Assembly: GCF_001690595.1 (NCBI RefSeq)
Contig: NZ_LZHH01000025.1
Span: forward strand, 1 to 36,447
Source of the DNA: Gilliamella sp. Choc5-1
GTDB taxonomy: Bacteria; Pseudomonadota; Gammaproteobacteria; Enterobacterales; Orbaceae
Length of the DNA: 36,447 nucleotides
Direction of reading: 5' to 3'
This document shows positions 27,436-36,185 of this stretch, in pieces; positions within the stretch are counted from its first letter, which is position 1; the number at the start of each line of letters is the position of its first letter. The translations under genes were made by a program, and so were the position numbers. The notes beneath the pieces were generated by a model. That model worked only from the letters and a program-made list of their open reading frames with translations. It did not search any database and was not told the DNA's origin.

Positions 27436-27464
27436 GGATTCAACAATAAACTATTGTTGAATCC
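27436..27464. terminator. Bidirectional terminator between cnoX and map
   Basis: A perfect 13-bp stem (GGATTCAACAATA / TATTGTTGAATCC) with a 3-nt loop sits between the convergent stops of cnoX and map. A-rich sequence on the left and T-rich sequence on the right are only partly developed, but stem strength and place fit termination from both sides. Confidence 0.7.
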
Positions 27465-27471
27465 ACTTTAT

Positions 27472-28260
27472 TTAGTGTTCAATAATACGAGGAAAATCTT
27501 CGTTACTGCGTAATGTTAAGACTTCAACACCATTTTCAGTAACCAAGATTGTGTGTTCATATTGTGCAGAAAGCCCATGATCTTTGGTTTTAACCGTCCA
27601 GCCATCTTTCATGGTACGAGTACGCCAGTCACCAGTATTTACCATTGGTTCAATGGTAAAAGTCATTCCTGGTTTTAAAATTACACCGCCGTCATCAGCG
27701 TCATAATGTAAAACTTGAGGTTCGTCATGATAGACTTCACCAATACCATGGCCACAATATTCACGAACTGAAGAAAAACCAAACTTATCGACATATTTTT
27801 GTATCGTTTTACCAATTTCCTTTAAACGAATGCCTGGTTTGATAATTTTAATCGCCTCGTAAAGGCTCTCTTGTGTAACTTGGCATAATTTTTCACCTGT
27901 GATAGTTGGCTTACCAGCAATGTACATTCTAGATGTATCGCCATGAAAACCATCTTTAATAACTGTCACATCAATATTTAGAATATCGCCATCTTTTAAC
28001 TTTTTGTCAAAACTTGGAATACCATGACAAACCACATCATTAATTGAAATACAACTAGTATGTTGATAACCATGATAACCAATATTAGCTGGAATAGCTT
28101 TTTGGACATTGACGATATGTTCATAACAGATCTTGTCTAGTTCACCTGTAGTAATACCGGGTTTAACATAAGGCTCTATTATTTCTAAAACTTCAGCAGC
28201 GAGTTTGCCTGCTATACGCATTTTTTCAATTTCAGCAGGGGTTTTTAATTTTATAGACAT
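27472..28260 (-). CDS. map: Methionine aminopeptidase, type I
   Basis: Removes the initiator methionine from new proteins. The 262-aa protein (E. coli 264) has all five metal ligands in their family context: NIDVTVIKDGFHGDTSRM (two Asp), CGHGIGEVYHDEPQVLHY (His), TFTIEPMVNTG (Glu) and QYEHTILV (Glu). The substrate-binding His lies in GYHGYQHTSCISINDVVCHGIPS. The Met start is preceded by AAGGAAAAAAT on the minus strand. It is not next to rpsB here. The gap to rlmC (28261-28480) is AT-rich and must hold two divergent promoters. Confidence 0.96.
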   Translation of the reverse strand: MSIKLKTPAEIEKMRIAGKLAAEVLEIIEPYVKPGITTGELDKICYEHIVNVQKAIPANIGYHGYQHTSCISINDVVCHGIPSFDKKLKDGDILNIDVTVIKDGFHGDTSRMYIAGKPTITGEKLCQVTQESLYEAIKIIKPGIRLKEIGKTIQKYVDKFGFSSVREYCGHGIGEVYHDEPQVLHYDADDGGVILKPGMTFTIEPMVNTGDWRTRTMKDGWTVKTKDHGLSAQYEHTILVTENGVEVLTLRSNEDFPRIIEH

Positions 28261-28480
28261 TAATTTTTTCCTTTAATATTAATGCCAATATCCTATCATA
28301 CAGCACTATTTCGTCAAATTATACCAGAGAATTAATTACACCTTTTTCTTCAATTTCTATAATTTTTTGTGAAAAAGTTTCAGGAAAATATATGTTTTAG
28401 TATAAGATCCAAAACTATTTTTATATTTGTTCGATATTCTGTATATAATTATACTCATTATAAAAAAGGCTTTAATCGCA

Positions 28481-29623
28481 ATGCAATGTGACTTTTACCA
28501 ACAAAAAAAGTGTTTATCTTGCCAATGGATAGAACATCCTTATCATGTACAACTGGCAGAAAAACAAAATAAGTTATTACAACAGTTAGTCCAGTTTAAA
28601 CCAAAAGAGGTTAAAGAACCTTCTGCTAGTCATGAAACCGCTTTTCGTAATAAAGCAAAGATGGCAGTGTTAGGTAGTGTTGAAAAGCCCGTTTTAGGAA
28701 TACAAACGGGGAATAAGGCAGTCGATTTATGCGATTGTCCTCTTTATTCAAACAGTATGCAAAATATCCTAAAGCTTGTTCGAACTTTCATTCGTAAACA
28801 AGGACTTGTCCCTTATAATATTAATAAGCGTAAGGGGGAGTTGAAATTTGTTATAATTACTGAAAGTAAAACTGGGGGTACGAGCAACTTTATGCTACGA
28901 TTTGTTTTAAAATCACACGATTTTGTTGCTAAAATAAATGATTCTATTAAACAATTACAAGACAAAATTCAAAACTTAGACGTAATCTCGATAAATATTC
29001 AACCAAATCATGCGGCTATTTTAGAAGGTGAAGAAGAAATAGTCTTAACTGATAATTCATTTCTTCCGATAACTTTAAATAACACTCCTCTTTTTATTAA
29101 ACCTAAAAGCTTTTTTCAAACAAATCCATATGTTGCCAGCAGCCTTTATAAAACAGCGAGTGACTGGGTCACAGATTTACCTATTCAGTCTATTTGGGAT
29201 ATGTTTTGTGGGGTAGGTGGTTTTGGGTTAAGTTGTGCTAACCTTGTTGCTGAGAAAAATATTAGCCTTACAGGTATTGAAATTAATTCAGACGCAATAG
29301 AGTGTGCAACTAAATCAGCAAAAAAATTAGGTTTTAAACAATTAAACTTCAAAGCATTTGACGCAACACAATACGCTACAGCTCAAAAAAATGTACCGGA
29401 TTTAGTTTTACTAAATCCCCCAAGACGAGGGGCTGGTAAAGTACTTATGCAGTATTTGAAACAAATGGCACCTAATTATATTATGTATTCAAGTTGTAAC
29501 TTATTTTCATTAGTTGATGATTTAATGTTACTGCCAAATTATCAAATCCAAAAAGTACAATTATTTGACATGTTTCCACATACTTCACATATGGAAATAT
29601 TAGTTTTATTGCAACGATTATAA
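28481..29623 (+). CDS. rlmC: 23S rRNA (uracil-747-C5)-methyltransferase RlmC
   Basis: Methylates U747 of 23S rRNA. From ATG 28481 (MQCDFYQQ, 380 aa) the protein aligns with E. coli RlmC (375 aa); the ATG at 28427 adds 18 hydrophobic residues with no counterpart. The N-terminal iron-sulfur cysteines are Cys3, Cys11 and Cys14 (CLSCQW) plus the later CDCPLY. The catalytic domain has the SAM motif MFCGVGGFGLSCA, LNPPRRGAGK and YSSCN with the nucleophilic Cys. It lacks the TRAM domain of RlmD, which together with the short length separates it from RlmD. Confidence 0.93.
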   Translation: MQCDFYQQKKCLSCQWIEHPYHVQLAEKQNKLLQQLVQFKPKEVKEPSASHETAFRNKAKMAVLGSVEKPVLGIQTGNKAVDLCDCPLYSNSMQNILKLVRTFIRKQGLVPYNINKRKGELKFVIITESKTGGTSNFMLRFVLKSHDFVAKINDSIKQLQDKIQNLDVISINIQPNHAAILEGEEEIVLTDNSFLPITLNNTPLFIKPKSFFQTNPYVASSLYKTASDWVTDLPIQSIWDMFCGVGGFGLSCANLVAEKNISLTGIEINSDAIECATKSAKKLGFKQLNFKAFDATQYATAQKNVPDLVLLNPPRRGAGKVLMQYLKQMAPNYIMYSSCNLFSLVDDLMLLPNYQIQKVQLFDMFPHTSHMEILVLLQRL

Positions 29624-29654
29624 ATAAAATAAATTTATGATAAATATTATATGT

Positions 29655-29690
29655 GCTATTTCCTATCCATGAAATAGCTGTTATTTTTTA
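29655..29690 (+). terminator. Terminator of rlmC
   Basis: An 8-bp stem GCTATTTC / GAAATAGC with an 8-nt loop is followed by TGTTATTTTTTA, about 30 nt after the rlmC stop. Confidence 0.65.
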
Positions 29691-29793
29691 AAAGTTGTCA
29701 TGCTTTTAAGATCAAATTATTTGTAATAAAAATAGTAAATTATAGTTTTTAGGATTGCTATATTACGACGTATAATGCTTTTTATTCCAAATG

Positions 29794-29832
29794 TTGTCAT
29801 AAATTAGCCCATCGCATAATTTTAAATTATGC
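29794..29832 (+). promoter_or_regulatory. gshA promoter with overlapping palindrome
   Basis: TTGTCA at 29794-29799 and TAATTT at 29817-29822 are 17 bp apart, a good sigma-70 layout about 50 nt before the gshA start. A perfect 19-bp palindrome with 9-bp arms (GCATAATTT-T-AAATTATGC, 29814-29832) covers the -10 region and the likely start site, a place where a dimeric repressor could bind. No regulator is identified. Confidence 0.45.
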
Positions 29833-29875
29833 TAATATAAATATCAAATAACTAAATTTTAAGGAAGCGCAAAAT

Positions 29876-31444
29876 ATGATTCCTGATGTCTCAAAAGCAC
29901 TTAGTTGGTTAGAAAAACACTACACCATTTTACAAGGTATTCAACGTGGTATTGAACGAGAAACTTTACGTATTTTGCCTGATGGATCATTGTCAAAAAC
30001 GCCATTTCCTTCAAAAATTGGTGCTGCGTTAACCCACCCTTGGATAACAACTGATTTTGCCGAATCAATGTTAGAATTTATCACGCCAGTTAATACTAAT
30101 ATTGATTATATGTTGACGTTTTTGCGCGATTTGCATCGTTATGCTAGCGTAAATATTGGTGATGAAATGATGTGGCCTTTAAGTATGCCTTGTTTTGTTG
30201 CAAACGAAAAAGATATTATTCTTGCTCAATATGGTACTTCTAATGAAGGCCGCTTTAAAACGATTTATCGTGAAGGATTGAAAAATCGCTATGGTGCAAT
30301 GATGCAGACCATTTCAGGTGTTCACTATAATTTTTCACTACCAACCGCATTTTGGCAAGCAAGAGAAGGGGTTAAAAATACCGAAGAAGGTAAAGCTGTA
30401 ATTTCTGAAGGTTATTTTACCTTAATACGAAATTATTATCGTTTTGGTTGGGTTATTCCTTATTTATTTGGTGCATCGCCATCAATGTGTTCTTCATTTA
30501 TTCAAGATCCAGTTAAAGCTCAAGCCTTTATTGAACAAACAAATGGCAACTGCTATTTACCTTATGCAACTTCTTTAAGATTAAGTGATATTGGATACAC
30601 AAATAATGCTCAAAAACAGCTTGGTATTACTTTTAACCATTTGGAGACATATGTAGAGGGTCTAAAACGTGCAACGCGCACAGAGTCTGCAGATTTTGCT
30701 AAGTTGGAAATTAAAGTGGATGGGCATTATCGCCAATTAAATGATAATGTATTACAGATTGAAAATGAGTTTTACGCACCTATTCGACCTAAACGAGTAC
30801 CAATGGCAGGGGAATCTCCATCGGATGCACTTTTGCGTGGTGGTATTGAGTATATTGAAGTAAGAGCATTAGATGTTAATCCATTTTCGCCAATAGGAAT
30901 TACTGAAGATCAAATACGTTTTATAGATCTATTTTTAATTTGGTGTGCACTAGCACCTGCACCAGAGATGAGTAGTAAAGAACTTGAATGTGCTAAATTG
31001 AATTGGAATAGAGTCATAATAGAAGGGCGAAAACCAGGACTTGAGATCGGTATTGGTTGTGAAAGTAATCGAGAGCCATTATCTAAAGTTGGTCACGAAT
31101 TATTTAAAGATTTGTTACGTGTTGCTGATGTTTTAGATCATCAAGATGATATGCAGCGTTATCGTAATGTTTGTGAACGTCTAGATTTAATGTTTGATCA
31201 ACCTGAATTAACTTTATCAGCAAGAACATTGCAAGCAATAAGTGATTTAGGTACAGCAGAATTTGGTTTAGCTTTAGCAAATCAATATAAAAAACAGCTT
31301 ATGGTAGAACCTTTAGCATTATTAACCGAAGGTGATTTTGTACAACAACGCAATTTATCTATTGAGAAACAGGTAAAGAAAGAGCAGAATGATACTCTAT
31401 CTTTTGATCAATATTTAAAAAATTTGAACGACAAAAATGTTTAA
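29876..31444 (+). CDS. gshA: Glutamate-cysteine ligase
   Basis: Joins glutamate and cysteine with ATP, the first step of glutathione synthesis. The 522-aa protein (E. coli 518) belongs to the gammaproteobacterial class: GIERETLRI near residue 22 with the metal-binding Glu, [12 protein letters not shown], the GVHYNFSLP strand, [10 protein letters not shown] and [17 protein letters not shown] strong AAGGAAG site precedes the ATG. gshB is not in the window. The product supports gloB, which uses glutathione thioesters, a few genes away. Its end overlaps the yafD start by 8 nt, so yafD is probably translationally coupled. Confidence 0.96.
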   Translation: MIPDVSKALSWLEKHYTILQGIQRGIERETLRILPDGSLSKTPFPSKIGAALTHPWITTDFAESMLEFITPVNTNIDYMLTFLRDLHRYASVNIGDEMMWPLSMPCFVANEKDIILAQYGTSNEGRFKTIYREGLKNRYGAMMQTISGVHYNFSLPTAFWQAREGVKNTEEGKAVISEGYFTLIRNYYRFGWVIPYLFGASPSMCSSFIQDPVKAQAFIEQTNGNCYLPYATSLRLSDIGYTNNAQKQLGITFNHLETYVEGLKRATRTESADFAKLEIKVDGHYRQLNDNVLQIENEFYAPIRPKRVPMAGESPSDALLRGGIEYIEVRALDVNPFSPIGITEDQIRFIDLFLIWCALAPAPEMSSKELECAKLNWNRVIIEGRKPGLEIGIGCESNREPLSKVGHELFKDLLRVADVLDHQDDMQRYRNVCERLDLMFDQPELTLSARTLQAISDLGTAEFGLALANQYKKQLMVEPLALLTEGDFVQQRNLSIEKQVKKEQNDTLSFDQYLKNLNDKNV

Positions 31445-32216
31445 AAAGCGCTGTTATACTTTACGATATCAGGCAAACAACAAAGTTGAGTTGATTTTTC
31501 CTTATCAACAAATAGCAGTAAATAGACCGTTAATTGATCAAACATCGTTTTCTATTTTAGTTTGGAATATTTTTAAACTAAGAAGGGCTGCTTGTCTTGA
31601 TATGCTTAAACACTATGTTGATAAAACTAAACTTATTATATTACAAGAAGCACAAACAACATCGCCGTTACTAAATTTTATTTCACAGCACAATAAAATT
31701 GCGGATCATGTTCCAGCATATTGTTTTAATGATATTTATGCTGGAGTCATGACAATTTCAGATTCTTTGCCTACCTCACTTTTTTCTTTTAGAGAAAAAG
31801 AACCATTAATCCGTGTCCCTAAATCTGCTTTAATTACTATTTATCCAATTAGCAATTCCAAACAACAGTTATTAGTTGCTAATATTCATGCTGTAAATTT
31901 TAGTATTGGCGTAAAAGTTTATCGTCAGCAAATACATCTGCTATTAAATCATATAAAAGAGCATACTGGTCCAGTTATTTTAGCGGGTGATTTTAATGCA
32001 TGGAGTCGGCAACGATTAAATTTGTTGTATCATTTTGTTCGTTCAATTGAACTTAAGCCGGTTAATTTTTTAGTGGATTCTCGAAAAAGATTTATGGGCA
32101 GACCGCTTGATTTTGTGTTTTACCGAGGATTACAACTTAATGCGGCTGAAATTATTAGTACAACCGCATCAGATCATAATCCTTTATTAGTAAATTTTAG
32201 ATTGGATTCGCGTTGA
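31437..32216 (+). CDS. yafD: Endonuclease/exonuclease/phosphatase family protein YafD
   Basis: A 259-aa EEP-fold protein closely resembling E. coli YafD. The fold's active-site series is visible: SILVWNIFK (Asn), IILQEAQTT (Glu), NIHAVNFS (His), [10 protein letters not shown] (Asp and Asn), [10 protein letters not shown] (Asp) and ASDHNPLLV (final Asp-His). EEP proteins cleave phosphodiesters in nucleic acids or lipids; the YafD substrate is not established. The family usually sits near mltD, as here, where the two genes converge and overlap by 20 nt at their 3' ends. Overlap with gshA suggests it depends on gshA transcription. Confidence 0.9.
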   Translation: MFKKRCYTLRYQANNKVELIFPYQQIAVNRPLIDQTSFSILVWNIFKLRRAACLDMLKHYVDKTKLIILQEAQTTSPLLNFISQHNKIADHVPAYCFNDIYAGVMTISDSLPTSLFSFREKEPLIRVPKSALITIYPISNSKQQLLVANIHAVNFSIGVKVYRQQIHLLLNHIKEHTGPVILAGDFNAWSRQRLNLLYHFVRSIELKPVNFLVDSRKRFMGRPLDFVFYRGLQLNAAEIISTTASDHNPLLVNFRLDSR

Positions 32217-33432
32217 CAAGATTAATTGTCAACATATCACCTTCTTGAACTCTAGAATTCTTTAGATTATTCCATTGCAAGATATCGGTAATTTTTACAC
32301 GATAATTTTGAGCTATAGAGTAGAGACTATCTCCTGCTTTCACAAGATAAACAATCTTTTTTACATTTTTGGAAAAACTATCCTTACTTACTATACCGTT
32401 ATTTTTAATAAAACTTGTTCTAAATTCAAACGCCATATTAGTACGAGGAGTATCTTGTAAAAGTTCTGTAATTTCATTCACAACAAGATTTTCTGCTTGT
32501 AGCTTTTTGAATAAACTTTTAGCATGAGCATAAGGAACAAGCAAATGGAAAGGACCATTTACTGTTTGTTGCACATATCCAGCATTATAAGTAGCTAACT
32601 CATCAAGTGATAGTTCTGAGTATTTAGCAATTTTAGCAAGAGAAATATTCTTTGATATATCAATTCTAACGAGTGAATTTTCATAATTACAATCAGGTAA
32701 TTTAATTCCATATCGTTTATTATTCTTAACAATATCAATAATTGCTAAAATTTTAGGCACATAGTGCATAGTTTCTGTTGGTAAGTCTAGCGACCAATAA
32801 TTAATTGGTAAACCTTTAGCCTGATTTCTCTCAATGGCTTTTCTTACTCGACCTTCACCTGCATTATAAGCAGCCAAGGTTAATAGCCAATCACCATTAA
32901 AACGCTTATTTAAATTTTGTAAAAGTGAAATAGCTGAATTAGTCGATGCAATTAGATCTCGACGAGCATCAAACGAACTACTTCGCTGTAGTCCATACTC
33001 TTTAGCTGTAATAGGAACAAATTGCCATAATCCTGCAGCTTGAGCAGAAGATGTAGCAAGTGGGTCATAAGCGCTTTCAATAAGAGGAATTAAAGCTAGC
33101 TCTGCAGGTAAGTTATTTTTATGAAGCTGATTAATAATGTAATAAACATAAGGCTCTGAACGTAAGGCAACGGCTTCAAAACCTTTAGGATTACGTAATA
33201 ATCGTTCTCTTTCCGCGCTAACTCGACTATTTTCTGGAACATTTGCTTCAATCTGATTCAGCATATATTGCCATGGATTCTGAGTGATAGATACATAATT
33301 ACTGGAACTATTTGTATTATTAGCTGTGTTTTTTGAATACTTTATTCTAACAACAGGATTATATCGTGGTCCATGATGCTGACATGCGATTAAAAACAAA
33401 CATAACGCTGTAAATATTAATAACTTTTTCAT
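32197..33432 (-). CDS. mltD: Membrane-bound lytic murein transglycosylase D
   Basis: Cleaves peptidoglycan glycan strands to 1,6-anhydromuropeptides at the outer membrane. From ATG 33432 the protein has 411 residues and starts with a lipoprotein signal (KKLLIFTALCLFLIAC, Cys17). The ATG at 33507 would put 25 non-signal residues in front and overlap gloB, so I reject it. The SLT domain shows ELALIPLIESAYDPLATS with the catalytic Glu, AAGLWQFVPITAKEYGL and TLAAYNAGEGRVRKAI. One clear LysM domain ends the protein (VYLVKAGDSLYSIAQNY); E. coli MltD has two, and I see only a degenerate candidate for the other. Follows gloB by 40 nt. Confidence 0.92.
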   Translation of the reverse strand: MKKLLIFTALCLFLIACQHHGPRYNPVVRIKYSKNTANNTNSSSNYVSITQNPWQYMLNQIEANVPENSRVSAERERLLRNPKGFEAVALRSEPYVYYIINQLHKNNLPAELALIPLIESAYDPLATSSAQAAGLWQFVPITAKEYGLQRSSSFDARRDLIASTNSAISLLQNLNKRFNGDWLLTLAAYNAGEGRVRKAIERNQAKGLPINYWSLDLPTETMHYVPKILAIIDIVKNNKRYGIKLPDCNYENSLVRIDISKNISLAKIAKYSELSLDELATYNAGYVQQTVNGPFHLLVPYAHAKSLFKKLQAENLVVNEITELLQDTPRTNMAFEFRTSFIKNNGIVSKDSFSKNVKKIVYLVKAGDSLYSIAQNYRVKITDILQWNNLKNSRVQEGDMLTINLVNANPI

Positions 33433-33472
33433 TAGTCCGTAAATTTTACCCAAATTAAGATTAGTATTATAC

Positions 33473-34201
33473 CTAAAAAATATCTTTTTGGCTTCTAAAA
33501 AAAACAAACAATTCTAATTCATTATTAATTTTGAACTTATTTTGTAATTTAGTTTCATTACATCGTAAAAATAAATTAATTTTTTTTTCATCAGATAAAT
33601 TAGACGGTAATGTTATTAATTTATTAGAAATCGAATCTAAATAGTTTTCGATATTTTTGTCATCGGGCAGCATTTGGGACGCAAATGCTAAATTTGATAA
33701 AGTATATTCATGACCTGCACAGATTAAAGTATCATTAGGCAGTTGTTTTAAATGTTTTAAAGAATTTAACATTTGTTCATGAGTACCTTCAAAAATCCTT
33801 CCACAACCGGCTGAAAATAAAGTATCTCCAGAAAATAAATAGGGCCTGCAATAATATGCCAAATGACCAAGAGTGTGCCCGGGTACTTCTATAACTTCAA
33901 AACTAAAATCACCAATACAAACTCTATCTTGTTTGATAAGATAATTAATTGGTAAATTGATTTCACTTGGACCGTAAACATCAATATCTTGGTATTGAGC
34001 TTTTAATTGGTTTACTCCTCCAGTGTGATCAATATGGTGATGAGTAAGTAAAATTCCAAGGGGGATTAATTTATGTTTATTAATATAATTAATAACAGGT
34101 TCGGCTTCCCCAGGATCGATAATTATGGCTTGGTTACTGGCATTGGTTAGAATCCAAATATAATTATCTTTTAAGGATGCAATGCTATGTAGTTTATACA
34201 T
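33473..34201 (-). CDS. gloB: Hydroxyacylglutathione hydrolase (glyoxalase II)
   Basis: Hydrolyses S-lactoylglutathione to lactate and glutathione, the second step of methylglyoxal detoxification. The 242-aa metallo-beta-lactamase-fold protein has the dinuclear motif LLTHHHIDHTGG (HxHxDH), VPGHTLGH, the bridging Asp in FSGDTLFSAGCGR and the later His in CAGHEYTLSNL. The C-terminal glutathione-binding part ends FFRSQKDIF, close to the E. coli end. It is second in the likely rnhA-gloB-mltD transcription unit. E. coli has yafS between gloB and rnhA; that gene is missing here. Confidence 0.95.
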   Translation of the reverse strand: MYKLHSIASLKDNYIWILTNASNQAIIIDPGEAEPVINYINKHKLIPLGILLTHHHIDHTGGVNQLKAQYQDIDVYGPSEINLPINYLIKQDRVCIGDFSFEVIEVPGHTLGHLAYYCRPYLFSGDTLFSAGCGRIFEGTHEQMLNSLKHLKQLPNDTLICAGHEYTLSNLAFASQMLPDDKNIENYLDSISNKLITLPSNLSDEKKINLFLRCNETKLQNKFKINNELELFVFFRSQKDIF

Positions 34202-34286
34202 TTTAATTTTTTATCGTTAATTATAAATTATGTCGTTAAAAGCAAATAAACTTTTTAAAATTGAATAAAAATATTTAATTAATACA

Positions 34287-34760
34287 TTAACCATTTATGC
34301 ATTGTTCAAATATAGTATCTTGTAGTGTAGGGGATTGAGCTTGTGTTTTAGCTATAATGTCACAACGCTCGTTTTCAATATGCCCAGCATGACCCTTTAC
34401 CCAAATCCACTCAATTTTATGAATCTGCACTAATTCATCTAGTCTTTTCCATAAGTCGACATTTTTTACTGGTTGTTTGTTGGCGGTCCTCCAACCATTT
34501 TTTTTCCAACCATGTATCCAATTGATGATTCCATTTCGCAAATATTGACTATCAGAATATAACTCAATTTGACAAGGCTGCTTTAATTGCTCTAAAGCAA
34601 CAATTGCAGCTAATAATTCCATGCGATTATTCGTAGTTTTAAAAAAACCTTTAGATAATATTTTTTCGGTTGTTTTATATTTTAAAATTGCAGCATAACC
34701 ACCAGGACCTGGGTTACCTAGGCAAGAGCCATCAGTATATATTTCAATTTTTTTTAACAT
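34287..34760 (-). CDS. rnhA: Ribonuclease HI
   Basis: Cuts RNA in RNA-DNA hybrids, removing primers and R-loops. The 157-aa protein (E. coli 155) has the complete D-E-D-D active site: [15 protein letters not shown] (first Asp), NNRMELLAA (Glu), [11 protein letters not shown] (Asp) and, near the end, [14 protein letters not shown] (Asp). The basic handle region [20 protein letters not shown] is present. It is divergent from dnaQ across 179 nt, the same arrangement as in E. coli where the two promoters overlap. Confidence 0.97.
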   Translation of the reverse strand: MLKKIEIYTDGSCLGNPGPGGYAAILKYKTTEKILSKGFFKTTNNRMELLAAIVALEQLKQPCQIELYSDSQYLRNGIINWIHGWKKNGWRTANKQPVKNVDLWKRLDELVQIHKIEWIWVKGHAGHIENERCDIIAKTQAQSPTLQDTIFEQCING

Positions 34761-34939
34761 CTTTTTAATTTCATTTATGACTATTTAAATTTTTTGTTAA
34801 TTTATTTACTGTAATTCGGTGACTTAAGTAAATTAAGGACTATATTAATTTTTGAATGTATCAACTTTAAGAAATTTTGGTGCTAGACTATACCATTAAA
34901 TAAAAGTTTTTCCCAACGATTGATATAAAAGAGAAGAAA

Positions 34940-35674
34940 GTGATCCATAATTCTACACGACAAATTGTATTAGATACTGAAACGACAGGTATGAACCAAG
35001 AAGGTAATAATCATTATGAAGGACATAAGATTATTGAAATTGGTGCTGTTGAAATTGTTAATCGACGTTTAACTGGTAACCATTTTCATGTTTACATAAA
35101 CCCCGAACGCTTAATTGATGAAGATGCATTTAAAGTGCATGGAATCAGTGATGATTTTGTTAAAGATAAACCTATTTTTAAAAATGTTGCTCACGATTTT
35201 ATTAAATTTATAGATGGTGCCGAGTTAATTATCCATAATGCATCATTTGACGTAGGTTTTATGGATTATGAATTTCGTCTTTGTGGTCTGGATTTTAAAA
35301 CAGCTGATCATTGTATTATTACTGATACCTTGGCTATGGCAAGGCGTTTGTTTCCAGGTAAACGTAATAATTTAGATGTGTTATGTGAACGTTATCAGAT
35401 AGATAATTCCCACCGAACATTGCATGGTGCATTATTAGATGCTGAGATTTTAGCTGAAGTTTATTTAGCTATGACAGGTGGGCAAACGACATTGTCTTTT
35501 AGTTCTGAAGATAATAACTCATCTTTATCAGAATCAAATTCAATTAAAAGAGTAGAACGTAATGGTGTGCCTTTGAAAGTAATCAGAGCCACAGGACATG
35601 AACTTTCTGAACATGAGATTATTTTAAAAAAAATTGACAAAAAAAGTGGAGGAGCATTGTGGAATATAAATTAA
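34940..35674 (+). CDS. dnaQ: DNA polymerase III epsilon subunit (proofreading exonuclease)
   Basis: The 3'-5' proofreading subunit of the replicative polymerase. The 244-aa protein matches E. coli (243) in size and layout. ExoI is VLDTETTGM (Asp12, Glu14), ExoII is IHNASFDVGFMD, and ExoIII-epsilon is HRTLHGALLDAEILAEVY. Right after the exonuclease domain, QTTLSF is the beta-clamp-binding motif. A flexible Ser/Asn/Glu-rich linker follows, and the C-terminal segment that contacts the alpha subunit ends the protein. Translation starts at GTG 34940 with a GAGAAG purine stretch before it. tRNA-Asp follows, as in E. coli. Confidence 0.96.
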   Translation: MIHNSTRQIVLDTETTGMNQEGNNHYEGHKIIEIGAVEIVNRRLTGNHFHVYINPERLIDEDAFKVHGISDDFVKDKPIFKNVAHDFIKFIDGAELIIHNASFDVGFMDYEFRLCGLDFKTADHCIITDTLAMARRLFPGKRNNLDVLCERYQIDNSHRTLHGALLDAEILAEVYLAMTGGQTTLSFSSEDNNSSLSESNSIKRVERNGVPLKVIRATGHELSEHEIILKKIDKKSGGALWNIN

Positions 35675-35717
35675 TGATTGTTTTGTATTCAATTGATCAC
35701 ATATTTTAAAAATTTAA

Positions 35718-35746
35718 TTGACGAGAATAAAAATAATCTTTAATAT
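35718..35746 (+). promoter_or_regulatory. Promoter of tRNA-Asp
   Basis: TTGACG at 35718-35723 and TAATAT at 35741-35746 are exactly 17 bp apart. The GC-containing stretch CACGCC follows the -10, as expected for a stable-RNA promoter under stringent control. The start would lie about 38 nt before the mature tRNA. Confidence 0.55.
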
Positions 35747-35790
35747 CACGCCTACTTTAGCGTTACAACGTTAAAACTATCAAATAAAGC

Positions 35791-35867
35791 GGAGCGGTAG
35801 TTCAGTTGGTTAGAATACCTGCCTGTCACGCAGGGGGTCGCGGGTTCGAGCCCCGTCCGTTCCGCCA
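35791..35867 (+). tRNA. tRNA-Asp (anticodon GTC)
   Basis: A 77-nt tRNA. Acceptor stem GGAGCGG pairs with CCGTTCC (one G-U), followed by G and an encoded CCA. D arm contains GTTCAGTTGGTTAGA, the anticodon stem CCTGC / GCAGG holds GTC at 35825-35827, and the T arm is GCGGGTTCGAGCCCCGT. It follows dnaQ as aspV does in E. coli. An integrase remnant begins 49 nt after its 3' end, so it is the likely attachment site of a mobile element. Confidence 0.96.
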
Positions 35868-35891
35868 ATTCATTAAGAATATCAACCAATT

Positions 35892-35917
35892 AAAGCACTC
35901 CGCGAAAGTGCTTTTTT
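35892..35917 (+). terminator. Terminator of tRNA-Asp
   Basis: An 8-bp stem AAAGCACT / AGTGCTTT with a 7-nt interval, ending in a run of six Ts, lies 25 nt after the tRNA. It is a good intrinsic terminator and touches the end of the convergent integrase remnant. Confidence 0.75.
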
Positions 35918-36137
35918 ATTGCAATACTCTTTGTGTCAAATTTGTGACACTTTCTGATAACGCATTTTCTGAAGCTGCTAGCAAATGCCTAGAAGATAAG
36001 TGGGCATATCTTCTAACTGTATCAGCTTTACTCCACGCTCCTAAATCTTGTAGTGCGTGTGGACGAGTGCCATTCATGGAGTGTCTGCTTGCCCAAATAT
36101 GCCTTAAATCGTGAAATCTAGATGCGATAGTCTTCAC
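35916..36137 (-). pseudogene. C-terminal remnant of a phage-type tyrosine integrase
   Basis: Only the last 70 or so residues of a tyrosine recombinase remain. The box II motif FHDLRHIWASRH (the conserved H-x-x-R) is followed by LQDLGAWSKADTVRRYAHLSSRH, which includes the conserved His/Trp-position residue and the nucleophilic Tyr in RRYAHL. The frame begins at a GTG at 36137 just after an in-frame TAA, so the N-terminal DNA-binding and box I parts are gone. The break lies next to the apparent left end of the IS481-type element. The gene points toward the tRNA-Asp 3' end, the usual layout of an element integrated in a tRNA gene. It cannot be an active recombinase. Confidence 0.8.
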
Positions 36138-36185
36138 TTAACCTGACATTCAAGTTATTTCATAACGTAATAAGGAGAGTCAGAA
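36130..36185 (+). mobile_element. Probable left end of the IS481-type element
   Basis: Between the loss of integrase homology (about 36130) and the transposase start lies a 55-nt AT-rich leader beginning GTCTTCACTTAACCTGACA. Insertion here would explain the abrupt truncation of the integrase. The exact terminal base and target duplication cannot be set without the right end, which is beyond the window. Confidence 0.4.

Noticed and set aside
35806-36114. A 102-codon plus-strand frame beginning inside tRNA-Asp
   Set aside because: It runs through the tRNA, the terminator and antisense to the integrase remnant; it has no ribosome site and its sequence is the shadow of these features.
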